Below, one piece after another: positions 48,702 to 60,846 of a DNA stretch of 64,000 bases; position 1 is the stretch's first letter; each line of letters starts with the position of its first letter. The notes below the pieces were generated by a model that saw only the letters and a program-made list of their open reading frames with translations, did not search any database and was not told the origin of the DNA. The position numbers and the translations under genes are program-made. Source of the stretch: Combretum micranthum (taxonomy: Eukaryota > Streptophyta > Magnoliopsida > Myrtales > Combretaceae); contig JAMXBD010000388.1 of NCBI GenBank assembly GCA_024138025.1, positions 806,001 through 870,000 on the forward strand, in the 5' to 3' direction.

Positions 48702-49511
48702 TGATATGAATCCAAGGGCGTAAAAAATTCTTTCCTTCAACATTTAGGATTCTTCAATATTTTTAGGGTTTTCCACAAATAAAACTAAGAAAACTTAAAG
48801 ATATGGATGAAATCTTAACTCGATATAACACACGAATCATAAAATCAAACTAGATCGTAGTGAGAATCGTAATTCGATAGATTCTATGAATTACAAATCC
48901 AATCACAACGTTAAGAGAATCAATGATTCAATCAACAAACATGAATAAAGGAATGAAAACTTTCAATATTCATAAACCATTACAATAGATGCAATACAAG
49001 TTCTTATCATAAGAACTCTCAAAACTCTTACAAAGGAAAAGATTTTCACAAAGGAAATATCATAAAACGTCTGTCTTTTAAAACAAAGCGAAAGACACTT
49101 ATATAATAAAAACAAAGAAAGACAAAAGGACACAAAATAAAGACCACAATTTCATCACAGGATGGCTAGCGGCCTGTATTTAAACACTAGGGGCATAAAT
49201 CATGTAAGCGGGCGGCGTACATAACAACTTTACAAGAACTGATTCTGTGCATATTAAACACAGTCTGAAGGCCAGCGATATATTTGGGATACGCCGGCAG
49301 CATAAGGAATCAAAGCCGATAGCTTTGAGCCGGCGTATAGGCTTCTGCAACTTTGGACAGCTTTTGCTCTTTCATGTTGAAACCACTTGATCCACATCAT
49401 CTTCCCGTTTGAGCATTGATACTCCATTTTTAAATCAAGTTTGCCCAAATTCATTCAATGATCGTTCCTTCCCTAAAGTCGAATTGGATTGCATTTGATG
49501 CATTTGCATCT
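48702..49511 (-). repeat. Mini-Gypsy 5' LTR
   Basis: 810 bp, matches 46647-47451; outer border fixed by the ATTGT target duplication at 49512. Confidence 0.92.
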
Positions 49512-50226
49512 ATTGTTGTGGTCATTTTTGTGAATGTTATGGCAAGTGTGAAATAATGGGTCTTAGGCTGTAGTACTACTAGGCACATTTGTAAAAACAA
49601 AAATGCTTTCATGACCTATTCTCAACTTAAGAAGAATCTGCTTATGTTGGTAATTCTAGAGCTACTCAAGCTCTTGGTAAAGGAAAGGTTTTTTCCTTTA
49701 TTTAAGCTCACATCTAGCAAGACACTAGCCCAGTGAAGCGTTGCACATTCCCAACATTTGAACTAATTTGATTTATGTAGCATTGCTAGAAAAAGCAGGA
49801 GTCAAAGTATGATTTGAATATGACAAAGTTGTATTGACAAAAAATAATGTCTTTGGTGGCAAAGGCTATTGTAATCATGGTTTAATTCCTAGTATTGATT
49901 ATTCCAGATGTACAAATGTGAAGTTTGTGTAGAATCTAAACAAACTAAGAAAACACGTGCATCTATTTTTAGAGAATCTAAACTATTAAGTTTGATTCGT
50001 ATTGGCTTAGGAGATTTGAAACAAACCATGACTAGAGGCGGTAAAAGATATTATGTAGTCTTTATTGATGATTTTTCTAGATATACTAAATTTTATTTGC
50101 TTAGGAATAAAGATAAAGCTCTTAACATATTTTTAGTGTATGAAGTTGAGGTAGAAAACCAGCTAAATAAGAAAATTAAGAGTTAGATTAGACAGAGGTA
50201 GTAAATATATATTGCTTAACAAATAT
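49512..50226 (+). pseudogene. Copia-2 protease and integrase start
   Basis: A degraded protease (STRHICKNKNAF, the counterpart of Copia-1 ATRHFCSNKDLF) is followed by a cleaner integrase segment, 49908-50186: YKCEVCVESKQTKK (the CC part of the HHCC site) and FIDDFSRYTKFYLL with the second catalytic Asp. It is cut at 50226 by a solo LTR and resumes at 51734 near the DRG segment. Confidence 0.85.
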
Positions 50227-51733
50227 TGATGCACGACTACTTATCGTATCAAATTATAAAATTTATAAACTCAAGTTAATTCCTATGATTGAGCATAGGT
50301 AAGTATACCAATCTAGAGTAGTATAGGAGTAAAACGGGTGTCATCCACATGGATCTTGAAAATAAGTAATAGTATTACTATTTTTCTACTATTTAGCCTA
50401 ATTCTAGATTAAGATTAATAATTTAACTACTAATTAACTAAGGTATCAACTTAACAAACCCTAAGATTAATTATGAGTGATTTTACAAAATGTGTTCAAT
50501 CACAAAACATACTCCTCATCTTGATTTGTCCTAAACCTCAAATTTTTTATAATAATAGATTGATTAATGAATTATTTAATTTATGCTTTTGCACTACAAG
50601 ATCTCTTAAGTAAATTAATTACTCACTTAAGTTAATTAATTCCTAACTCTACATGAGATAATGGAGACCTCTCCCTCACTAACACCACATAAGATTACAT
50701 AAAAGTTCATGATCCCCTTTGTAAAGATTAAATCTTTGTGCAAAAAATCGAAGTTTCCCTACCTCTAGGTGAAACATGCAATTCCTCTATTCATGAAGAT
50801 CTATCATTTTAGATGAAACCTCTTTCTATTTAATAAGAATCAAACATGCAATTTAATCTACACATAAATCAATTACAAGACAATTAAATCACATGAATAG
50901 ATACAAAGATATAAACTTTTCATTAACAAAAAAAGCAATTCCATCATATGGTTTAGGGTTTCACAAGATGCAGGGTATAAATATTTAATCCTCCATGGAA
51001 TTTACAATGAGCATAAAAGAACTAGAAGGAATATAAGTAATCATGATGTAATAATAAAACCCTTTTTGATGTCTTGTGATTTTTGATAAAGCACATGCAC
51101 TTCTCCTCTTGAAGATTGTCGTTTTCTCTCATAGGGTTTGGAAAATATGATCCAAAAACTTTTTATGCACAAAAATAAGGTGGCTATTTATAGTTTTTGA
51201 CAAAAATAGGCTGCATGACCTGCCCTACATGGTTGTGCTTAGGGGAAGGTTGAAACTTTTATCTCATTGACATCAAGTAGTTATAACGTATACATCCTAG
51301 TCTACACGGTTGTGTAGAAGGGAGGATAGACATCGAAATGTTCATTTTTGCATTTTTCTCCTCTTCCTAGCTTCTAAATGGTCGTGCTTGAGGAAGAGCA
51401 CAAATTTACTTGCTCTCTGGTTTCTTTCTTGTCATCTTCCTTACTTGTGCTGAAGGAGCTGCTGAAAATTAAAAGCCTATTGACATGTTCCCTACTTCTA
51501 GCATGGCTATGCACAAGGTAGTGCATATACAAAAATTTATCTCTTTACAAATAAAATTGTCAAATTTGCCTTGATTTCTCTTAAATCATCATAAAATCTT
51601 CTAGAAAATTCTTTCTAAGCCTTGAAGTTAATATTTTACAAAATAAGTATCATTTTCTTCATTAAATCACAAGAAATACATAATAAATGTATCTAGATAA
51701 GCTCTAAGGATAAGGGTCTCTTAACACTTATCA
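50227..51733. mobile_element. Solo LTR in Copia-2 integrase
   Basis: 1507 bp starting TGATGCACGAC and ending AACACTTATCA, flanked by perfect AATAT at 50222-50226 and 51734-51738. There is no internal region, so it is the product of LTR-LTR recombination. The length and the TGATAAGTG terminus on the minus strand suit a large Gypsy-type LTR. Orientation is uncertain. Confidence 0.88.
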
Positions 51734-53110
51734 AATATTGTGAAAAATAAAGAATACTTCATGAAATAACTCTACTTTATTCCCTCAAGTGATATCCGAA
51801 AGAAAAAATAGGAACTTAAACGAAATGATGAGCTGTATGTTTATTAGTTCTAATGCACCTAAAAATCTTTAGGATGAAGTTATATTAACTACATGTCACT
51901 TACAAAATAGGATACCTTACAAAAGAACAAGAAAAACCCCTCATGAACTTTGAAAAGTTATTCCCTTAATTTAAAGTATTTAAAAGTGTGGGGGTGTCTC
52001 TCTAAAGTTATGCTTCCTAATCCTAAGAAAAGGAAAATAGGTTCATAAACTTTTGACCGCATGTTTATTGAATATGCTGAACATAGTGTTACTTATATAT
52101 TTCTTGTTTATAAAGTGACGTGTTAAATTACAACACCATTGTTGAGACAAAAAAATGCTTAATTTTTTAACACTTATTTCCTTTAAATTTTAAAAATATT
52201 TCGCATGCAAAAGTTCCTAAAAATACTTCTCATACAACAATTTCTAAAAATGTTGTTAAAAATAAGGGATTGAGAAGAAGTAAAAGACCAGGGCAAGAAA
52301 ATTCTTTTGGAAATGATTTTTACACATATCTTGTTGAAATTGATCCTTTAACTTTTTCATGATGCAATTTCCTCTTCTAATGCATCGTTTTGGAGATAAG
52401 CCATTATAGTCGAAATTGATTCTATATTACAAAATAAAACTTGGGAATTGGTTGATTTACCTCATGGAGCTAAACCTATTGGCTGTAAATGATTTCTTAA
52501 AAAGAAATTAAATCTTGATGGTTCAATTGATAAGTTTAAAGCTATACTTATAGCTAAAGGTTTTACTTAAAATCAAAATGTTGACTATTTTCAGACTTCT
52601 GCCCTTGCAACTAAAATTTCTTCTATTCAAGTTTTGATTGCTCAGGCTTAGATTCATAAACTTTTTATTTATTAAATGGATGTGAAAATAGCCTTTTTAA
52701 ATGATGAATTGAAAGAAGAAATCTACATGGTACAACCTGAAGGTTGTGTTATTCTGGGTCAAGAGAAGAAAGTTTGCAAACTTTTTCATTCTTTACATGG
52801 TTTAAAATAAGCTCCAAAACAATGGCATGAGAAGTTTTACCAAGTTTTGTCAAAAGATGGTTTATCTACTGTTGAAGTTGATAAATGTGTTTATACAAAA
52901 CTTATTGATGATGATTGTGTAATTATATGCTTACATGTAGATGATATGCTTATCTTCGATACTAATCTTTATGTTGTACATAAAACAAAGTCTTTTCTTA
53001 CATCCAAATTTGATATGAAAGACATAGATGAAGCAAGCATTATTTTGGGTGTTAAAACCATAAGGAAGGATAATATTCTTAAGAAGCTTAGACACTTTGA
53101 TATCACTCTT
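51734..53110 (+). pseudogene. Copia-2 integrase end and reverse transcriptase
   Basis: The integrase tail and the LKYLKVWGCLSKV segment (near 51975) are followed by RT words WELVDLPHGAKPIGCKW (about 52440), MDVKIAFLNDEL (about 52677), EEIYMVQPEG (about 52715) and the catalytic HVDDMLIF (about 52930; Copia-1 has YVDD). 52847-53116 is open for 89 codons. Stops and indels elsewhere. Cut at 53110 by a solo LTR. Confidence 0.88.
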
Positions 53111-53892
53111 TGTTAAGAAAAAGCCTAACCCTAATCACAATAGCAATAAAACCGATTAATCAACCTGTGATTAGAGACTAGACCTCCTCTTACCAAAGCA
53201 ATAAATAATAAAACAATACGGAATTATAAAACAGATAACACTAGGATATAACGTGGAAAACCAATGCGAAAAAAACACGGGACAGCAGTACACAATTTCT
53301 TCCACTATTAAAAATAATGGGATTACAAGTTTGTTCTTCACTAGATTTGTCTAGTGGATCTCACAATTCTTCACCACACTCGGTGGATTTCAACAACACA
53401 GTTTTCTTCACTAGATCTGTCTAGTGGATCTCAAAATTTTCACCATAACTAGTGGATTAAAATAGGAATAAGATTTCCTTCATCTAAAGTTCTCATTCTA
53501 GGGTTTCCTCATTTTTCACTCTTTTTCTCTCTAGAACTCTATATCTAGGCTTGAGAAGAGGCACACACTTGTTCTATACAAATCCTAGGATAATAAGATG
53601 AATATATAAGCAACACAAATGGAAAACCAATAGACACACATAGGCTGGCATGAGAAAATTAAATGCCAGCTTCTATATTTAATGTAGGCCAGTGGCCTTT
53701 AACTCCGGTTGCAGGTGTATGACAATTTCATCTCCTTTGTTTTGTAAAAATCTTCTTATTCCAAGTCCTCTTCCAAGTATATTTCCTATACTTAGGATAC
53801 CCTTGATTTTAATGTCTTCTAAATATATATACTACATATATTTAGGCTCTTTTAGTTATAGACCCATATGAGTTGGATTTATAACCTCAACA
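53111..53892. mobile_element. Solo LTR in Copia-2 reverse transcriptase
   Basis: 782 bp starting TGTTAAGAAA and ending ACCTCAACA, flanked by perfect CTCTT at 53106-53110 and 53893-53897. No internal region. It contains two copies of a GTCTAGTGGATCTCA phrase (near 53350 and 53430). Confidence 0.88.
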
Positions 53893-53944
53893 CTCTTGTG
53901 AGTACCTTTTTATGATGCTAATACTTAATTGAAGAAAAATAGAG

Positions 53945-54747
53945 GGGATAATGATATGCCAAGTGCCTGTACTCTCAATTTTTTGCAATTTAGTGTCCTA
54001 TCTTTAGACATTGACAAACTAGTGCTTGTACTCTCAAATATGTGTTATTCAGTGTCTCTGCTAAGTAATATTTGATGGACATTCATTTTGATAACAAGAT
54101 ACTGGTAAACCATGTGTCACTGGATGGGAGGTTCACCCCTCACAAAGTTCTTGTGCAGTGCTCAAACCATTCCTTATATCATCGGCTATTGCTATTTTGG
54201 ATAGCAAGACAACATTCTCTTTGTAATTTTTCCAAGTCACTATGAGCCCATCAACCCTATTAGAAGTGCCCTTTCGGCTTTGCCATAGTTCTCATTATGT
54301 TTGGGAGGCTCAACTATTCTAGCTGGTTTTAGCCTGCCTTAGCCTCATCAGGAGAGGAACATCAGTTCTCGACCAGGTTGTTCACGGAAAGCTAAACTTG
54401 CCTTCAGAGTTACCCTAATCCCTAAACAAACCGTCTACTGATGTCACTGATAATACTATACGCCCAAGTTAAACATCCCCTCTAAGCTCTTAACTCTCGA
54501 ACCATGACACAAAGTGTCTATACTTTTAATTTTTTGGTAGTTTAGTACCACATGTTTATATTTGGTGATTTTTTGCTAAGTGCATGCTATGATCCTATTA
54601 TCAAAATGAACGTCCATTAAATATTATTTAATAAATGTATTGAACTGCACATACTAGAAAGTACAGAAACTAATTTATCAAAATCTAAAGATAATATACT
54701 AAATTGCTGAAAATTGAAAGCACAAGCACTTAGCCTGTCTTTATCTT
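53945..54747. mobile_element. Mutator-like element (MULE) in Copia-2
   Basis: 803 bp. Long terminal inverted repeats of roughly 155 bp (53945-54102 and 54592-54747, sharing for example AAGTGCYTGTRCT and CAATTTAGT). It has a perfect 9-bp duplication AAAATAGAG at 53936-53944 and 54748-54756, the Mutator hallmark. The interior (54103-54591) is GC-richer than the arms and has no transposase; it may be captured sequence. Confidence 0.88.
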
Positions 54748-54756
54748 AAAATAGAG

Positions 54757-55432
54757 GTGATCCCATTACTTAGTCTGAGTATGCATAGATAATTGAAAGT
54801 CTGATGCATTTAATGAACTTTCAAGACTTGACATAGCATATGCTATGCGTAGATTGAGTAGGTATATACACAGTCCCAACCATGATCATTGGAGTGCATT
54901 AGTTGGACTTATGAAATATCTAAGAGGTATCATGAACTGTGGTATTCTATATAATGGATTTCCCGGTGTATTAGAAGGATACAATAATGTCAATTGGATT
55001 TCCGATTCAGATGAGACAAAATTCACTAGTGGTTATGTATTCACACTCCATCATGGTGCAATTTTATGGAAATCAACATTTCAAACTATTATAGCTAAGT
55101 CTACTGTAGAGACAAAGTTTATTACTTTGGAATTGGCTGATTATGAGGCTAAGTCGATAAGAAACTTCCTAGAAAATATTTCATTAGGTTTAAAGCTTAC
55201 ACCATCGGTGTCTACTCATTGTGACTATTAAGAGATAATGTCTATTGCCAAGAATATGACCTATAAAGGAAAGAATAGACATATTCGATTGAGACATAAT
55301 GTCATGAAAGTACCTACTAGAAGATGGAATATTTTCTATAAATTATGTGATGTCAAATGTGAATTTAGCCGTCCTCTAAGAAGAAAATTAATAAGAGAAA
55401 CATTGAGGGGAATGGGACTTCAGCCATATTGA
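54757..55432 (+). pseudogene. Copia-2 end of RT and RNase H
   Basis: IAYAMRRLSRYIHSPN (about 54830) is followed by RNase H words VLEGYNNVNW (about 54970; Copia-1 has YCDANW), GYVFTLHHGAILWKS, AKSTVETKFITLE, HCDY (about 55220) and GKNRHIRLRHN (about 55258), ending GMGLQPY with TGA at 55430-55432. One TAA interrupts it near 55230. Confidence 0.9.
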
Positions 55433-56017
55433 TGTATCAACATTGGTGGTGACCTGACCTATATGATTGGAAATCCCATGAAATAGGTTCATATAAGTAA
55501 TAACAAGTCATTAGTTGATTTGTGTGGCTCTATTAAATTATGTCCCTCCTATGATGTGTGCAGTATTAAATTGTAAAGAAAGTGAGGTTGAGTAAAGCTT
55601 TTAATCAAATACCATGTCCTTTAAAAGTTGGTGTAGATTGTAATATATACTTGATGAAATGACTTATACGAGTAAAGGGTGGAGCTACTCCTATGAGATT
55701 TGCGACAAAATCTTTAGAGCACTCATGAAGAACTAGGCAAGTGCATGGCCTATTAGTAAAACCGCGATGAATAGCAGAAATTTGTGAATTATGATGTGAT
55801 TAATGAGCATTTTAGCTTACAATAAAATCCTTGGTTCATAGAAGTACTAAGCTTCACCATTTATTTTCTAAGTTATGACTCATTTTTTTCAAGTTTGGTT
55901 CATAGTCTTAAAGACACCAAATTTGGGCCATTATACTTAAATGAGAAAACCTAGCAATTTGTGGTCTTTTTTATCATTGTCCTTTTGAAATACGATGGAG
56001 GTTATTGTATGTATTGG
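55433..56017 (+). other. Copia-2 3' internal non-coding region
   Basis: Shares AGAGCACTCAT and an ACCGCGAT...AGCA phrase with the equivalent part of Copia-1. Ends in a purine-rich GATGGAGG at 55994-56001, a possible polypurine tract. Confidence 0.55.
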
Positions 56018-56026
56018 TAAAATATT

Positions 56027-57037
56027 GGGTTAATTATAAAAAACCGACCTGTGTTTGCCTATTTAGCAAACAACTGACCTGTGAAATTTTTTTAGCAAAA
56101 AGCTTACTTGTGTTTCACTTCGTTTTGTTCCATCCAAATTTCTATTAATTTAAACACATGGCAAGCTTTTTTTTGTGCTCAATATAATTGAGTACTTCCA
56201 AAATCATAAAAACACGTATTGTTTTTGCATATATTTCCAAAACCACAGGAATAGACCCTGATTCCTCTAGAATTTCCATAAGCCAAGTTGCCTTCCTAGT
56301 ATTACCAAGTTTGAAAAACCCTCGAATAAGACTAGTGTGGGAAACGATATCTGGTATATCCCTACGATAAACCATGCTTTGAAGAAACTTGAATTCTTCT
56401 TCTAATTCTCCATTCCGATCCAAACGACGACGTTAATTATCACTCTTTAGTTCCTCAAAACTATTGGAAGAAGACAAAGAAGAAACAGAGGAGGAAGTTC
56501 TCCCATTTATATACCCATGTGCCATTACTTTATCTTTTTGGTTCCGTAATCTCTCTCTTTGATTAATGTCTCAACTTCAAGACTAGCAAAAGTAGGATGT
56601 TTTTGGAATTTTCTATACCCTTTGGAGCCACTAGGTTGCTTTCGCTGGATGCAATCAGTGGATGAAATAATTAAAGGAATCACTTTTCTAGTACAATTAG
56701 TACTAGAGATAAACTAGAAGTTACATTTAGAATTCCTAGTTCTAGTGTATCTCTTGTTGTGATACTGGTGAAATGAGTAGAAGCTTTCATGGGAATGTCT
56801 TGTTGTGATGCCTAAGAAAGAGATGAGCCTCTCTAATGGAGGAAGAAGGAGACAACCTTTTGTTTTTTACACTTCACTTTGGCTTCACACTTGCTTGCCA
56901 CGTGTTTAAATTAACAAAAATTAAGATGGAATAAAATGAAATTAAATATGTGTCAGTTATTTCCAAAAAAAATAATAATCATAGGTTAATTATTTGCAAA
57001 AGAGACAAAACATAGATCAGTTTCTTGTAATTAACCC
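56027..57037. mobile_element. Pack-MULE carrying a PPR gene fragment
   Basis: 1011 bp. Ends GGGTTAATTATAAAA and TTGTAATTAACCC; inverted repeats of about 140 bp (56027-56168 and about 56892-57037, meeting at GTGGCAAGC-type words). Perfect 9-bp duplication TAAAATATT at 56018-56026 and 57038-57046. Between the arms is host gene sequence (PPR) and no transposase. All three features define a Pack-MULE. Confidence 0.9.
56145..56850 (-). pseudogene. Captured pentatricopeptide repeat (PPR) gene fragment
   Basis: The minus-strand ORF 56145-56423 (92 residues) begins with NGELEEEFKFLQSMVYR, then a PPR motif with HTSLIRGFFKLGNTRKA, then a second repeat beginning MEILEESGSIPVV. These match, from memory, the first repeats of a P-class organelle PPR family like Arabidopsis At1g09900. 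P-class PPR proteins bind organelle RNA. After about residue 55 the frame appears shifted, and the final residues are MULE arm sequence. 56424-56850 has the composition of the preceding N-terminal region, with stops; I am less sure of that part. Non-functional as a PPR gene, but a transcript could produce small RNAs. Confidence 0.75.
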
Positions 57038-57046
57038 TAAAATATT

Positions 57047-57640
57047 CCAAAAATGAATTTTGTCCCAAATTACTCAAAACCAAAACATTTTCTCAAATTG
57101 TTAAATAATTCAATTGTATAGGCTTGTAAAGAGCAAGGGAAATGGGATTGGCACACATGCACGATGATTTGAGTTAAAAGTTTGAATCTAGTACAAAAAT
57201 AAAAGGGCCTGATTTTTGGAACTAATACTCTTTCAAGTTTTTGCTACCTGTTACAAGAGTTACATATTTTTAAATTATACCCATTACTTATTTTTTTTAA
57301 ATTACGCTTGTTATAGACATTACTAATTTTAAATTATAATAGTTACAAGCGTTATCTAATTCTAAACTATAACCGTTACCAATTGTTAATTAGCTAACTA
57401 TTATAACCGTTATGTTGTTACCTATTATGAAAGTTACAAAATTTCAAAAGACCAAATATTTCAAAAAATAATATAGAATTGATTTTTTTTCTACTTTTTA
57501 TACCTTTTTGTTTTACCTCTTCTCTTTTGTTGTGTTCTAGAAATCTCTACTATTCCTGATTCCAAGCAACTACTAAAAGAGCTTGTGAATCTTGAGTGAT
57601 ATGCTTTTTTCTTATTTTACTAATTTGTTGTTAGGGAGAA
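57047..57640 (+). repeat. Possible continuation of the Copia-2 3' LTR
   Basis: If the Pack-MULE is removed, the sequence reads straight from the purine tract through TGTATGTATTGGTAAAATAT into this AT-rich stretch. It contains tandem-like GTTAC/GTTATA words (57250-57430). No matching 5' LTR exists in the window, so the end is not defined. Confidence 0.35.
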
Positions 57641-57659
57641 TTATCCTTAAGGACATCTA

Positions 57660-59240
57660 CCTAATAATTTAATGACTCATATTTATACTCCTTAATGTGA
57701 AGACAAATACTTAATATCAAATATTATATTTATTTTAATTGTTAGATTATAAGTTTCTTCAACATATATATTATATATATTTACTATATTGTATCGACAC
57801 ATTAAAATGCCTATACAATATGCTATTATTATAGAATCATCTTATGTATATGACTTATATTTATTTATTTATTTACCATTTTATACTTCCATTAAACTAG
57901 CATATACATGTGTGTATATAAATAATGAATACTTTCGCATATTATCGTCATCATAACTCTATACATCGGATTCCTTCATTTCCAAGTTGTTTGGTTTTAT
58001 AGTCTTTTGTTACATTTGAAAATTGGGCATCTTGATGGAGATGATTAAAAATGTGATTTTGTATGTACCATTTGACTTTTTTTATTTGACATTACTTTTG
58101 GAAAATGATGGAATCCCATAGAGGACGCATCTTAGAATAAGCATTATAGTTTAATTTCCCCAATGCCATTTTCCGCCCGTCCCAACAATTAAGCATAAAA
58201 CAATGTATTCTTTAGTTTATTGCTTTGCAGCATTCAACCAATCTGATCATCCGAACATGCATATTGTCTTGTTTAACGTTAACCCACGTGAAACCTTTTT
58301 ACGTAAAAAGTATAACTCAAAAAAATAATAATAATAAAATGTCCTTTTTCCCATTGAAATTTAAATATAACATGATGCTATCTGATGTCCCCAATGTTAA
58401 TTTCTTCCCGTTCCAATAATAAACAGGAAAAGTGAAATCATTAAGTTCATTGCGTCACTGCATCCAACTAACGTGATAACTCCAAGTCCTCAACATGCAT
58501 TTCTTGTTTAACCCTCTCGAGCCCTCGTTTCTTTAAATCGGAATACTAGAGGACAGGACATCAAAAATGTGTTTTTTTTTTTTTTTATATATATTATCTA
58601 CACTACAACGATACTAAGGAGGCCTGATAAAATTCATTTTATATTTGTCTAATCACGTGTATGTCTGCCACATAACAACTGTCTAAATTAAAGTATACTT
58701 AATCTTGCCATATTCTGTGGAGTATTTTAAATGTAACAACCTGTCATGAATAGGCTTAGGACACAAAATTACATTCATGGTATTTTGAATCTTGTCAACT
58801 ATTAGTAAAGCATACCTTTAGTGATAGTTAAAATTATATAGTATTAGGGTTAATAATTTAGAAATGATGTGTCTCACTATTTATTTCGTCTAAAATTTTA
58901 TTATTGATACATTTACTTCAATTTATTAATTGTAATATTAAATTAAAATTAGAAATGTATATACCATGATACCTTGTTATTTTGAATAAATAAAAAAATA
59001 TTTATTAAGGTCAAACGATCTCATGGTTTGATTTTTTTTTTAATCCTATCAAAGAGGGAATAGAGACAAGATAAAAAAAAAAAAAACCTTTCGAGTGGTT
59101 TTAATTATTCCTTCTACATAGGAAAAGAAAGATTATTGAGACTAAATAATTTCAATCCAATTTATAAGCAAACAAGGTAAATTAGTTTATTTCAGAAATA
59201 GTTATTCTATTCCCTATCTATTACCTCCAAGTAAACAAGC
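57660..59240. repeat. AT-rich tandem duplication, unit 1
   Basis: Matches 59700-62330 in order: CTAGCATATACAT (57898 / 59942), GGGCATC with GATTAAAAATGTGATTTTG (58025 / 60028), CCCAACAATTAAGCATAAAA (58171 / 60181), ATTATCTACACTACAAC (58594 / 60661), TATTTTAAATGTAACAACCTG (58722 / 60788), and CTATTACCTCCAAGTAA (59217 / 62299). No coding gene. It has the empty site of the solo LTR in unit 2. Confidence 0.8.
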
Positions 59241-60846
59241 CATAGATGTCACGCCCCAACAAAGGTTAAGGCATATCGAGTCTCTCATATATAACATTTA
59301 CGTTTTATATGTCAAGACTATTATCTATAAATCATTTATCATGAGTGTTTCTAGCTAGATTTTAGATTTTAAAATCGTTCAATTAACTTTGCAAAATAAT
59401 TTAAATCGCTATAGAATAGAAAATACAAAAAATTACTGAATACTACTCTAATGAGTAGACTACATCAATATCACTAAAAGCCATAAGTGTTGTGTCCTCT
59501 TAAGAGTTGTATTTCATAGTAACTGCATAATTAAAATGCTTATTATGTTAATCTTTATGTTTATTTTAAGGATTGATGATTAGGTGGATGGTGATACCAA
59601 TATATTTTAGAAGTTCACATAATAGTGGGGATACTAGTTTTTGTATGACCAATATAAATAAATGTTGCTAATGAACATATATGGTTAAATAATTAAGATG
59701 CACATATTTAAACCAATTGAAAATTTTATCCTCCTGTCGCTTTTTTAAATGAGACAAATTTTCATTAGTTATTTAATGACTTTTTTTTTTTCGGTGCGGT
59801 AAAAGTTTCTTAAACTTATATATTCTTTATGTTTACTATACTGTATTGAGACATCAAAATGCAAATACAACTTACTATTGTTATAGATCCTCTTATACAG
59901 ACTTTCATTTATTTATCTACCATTTTGTACTTCCATCAAACTAGCATATACATATATGTCTATACATCAGATTCTTTCATTTTCAAGTTGTCTAGTTTCA
60001 TAATTATCTTTCTTTACGTTTGAGGACTGGGCATCCCGATGGACATGATTAAAAATGTGATTTTGTATGTAACATTTACTTTTTCTTTGGCATTACCTTT
60101 ACGAAAAGATGGGACACGATTGAGGAAGCATCTTAGAATAAGCATTATTGTTTAAGGTCCCCAATGCATTTTCTACCCGTCCCAACAATTAAGCATAAAA
60201 CAATGTATTTTTTCGTTTATTGCTTTGCAGCATTCGACCAATCCAATCGTCCGAGCATGCATTGCCTTGTCTTGTTTAACGTGAACCACGTGAAGCCTTT
60301 TTGCATAAATGTATAATTAAAACAAGAAATCCAGAGGTTAGGGATGGCTTTTCCATCGCCAAGCCTCTTAAAATAAACATTATAAGAAAATCCCGCACGT
60401 ATGATAACCAAGCCCCAAAGGTCGCTAAATGTCCTTTCTCCGATTGAAATTTAAATCTTGCATAATGCTATTAGATGTCCCTAATGAAACAGGAAAATAA
60501 AAATTAATAAGTTTATTGCATTGCAACATTCAACCAAAGTAATCACTCGTACATATATTTTTCGTTTAACCCACTTGAAGAGTCCTTTTTTTTAACCGGA
60601 AAACCAGAGGATTTAAACCAAAAAACCAGATGATAGGACATCAAAGATATGGTTTTTATATTATCTACACTACAACATACTAAGAAGACCGAATAAAATT
60701 CATTTTAAATTTGCCAAATCTCATGTATGTTTGCCACATGATAACTGCCTACATCGAAGTATACTTGATCTTGCCATATTATGCAGAGTATTTTAAATGT
60801 AACAACCTGTCATGCATAGTCTTGGGAGAGAGAATTACATTCATGG

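Larger units (their letters stand above)
46647..49511 (-). mobile_element. Mini-Gypsy: non-autonomous Gypsy-type element inside Copia-2
   Basis: LTRs 46647-47451 and 48702-49511 (about 805-810 bp), with a perfect ATTGT duplication at 46642-46646 and 49512-49516. The internal region is only 1.25 kb, with a correct tRNA-iMet primer site (48687-48698) and polypurine tract (47452-47466). It encodes only a protease-like region and an acidic/lysine-rich segment. Gag, RT and integrase are missing, so any movement would have used enzymes from a related element. Confidence 0.92.
46381..57640 (+). mobile_element. Copia-2: second Copia relic, broken by five nested insertions
   Basis: Copia gag-pol fragments in correct order and the same strand occur at 46381-46641, 49512-50226, 51734-53110, 53893-53944 and 54748-55432, separated by insertions with their own target duplications. 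Protein words match Copia-1 (for example LKYLKVWGCL, KVCKL, DDCVIICLHVDDMLIF, RLSRYIHSPN, GKNRHIRLRH), so the two elements are related. After RNase H the sequence shares 3' phrases with Copia-1. A purine-rich GATGGAGG near 55994-56001 may be the polypurine tract, with the 3' LTR then starting near 56006 and continuing after the Pack-MULE at 57047; this part is inference. The 5' end is truncated. Confidence 0.85.
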
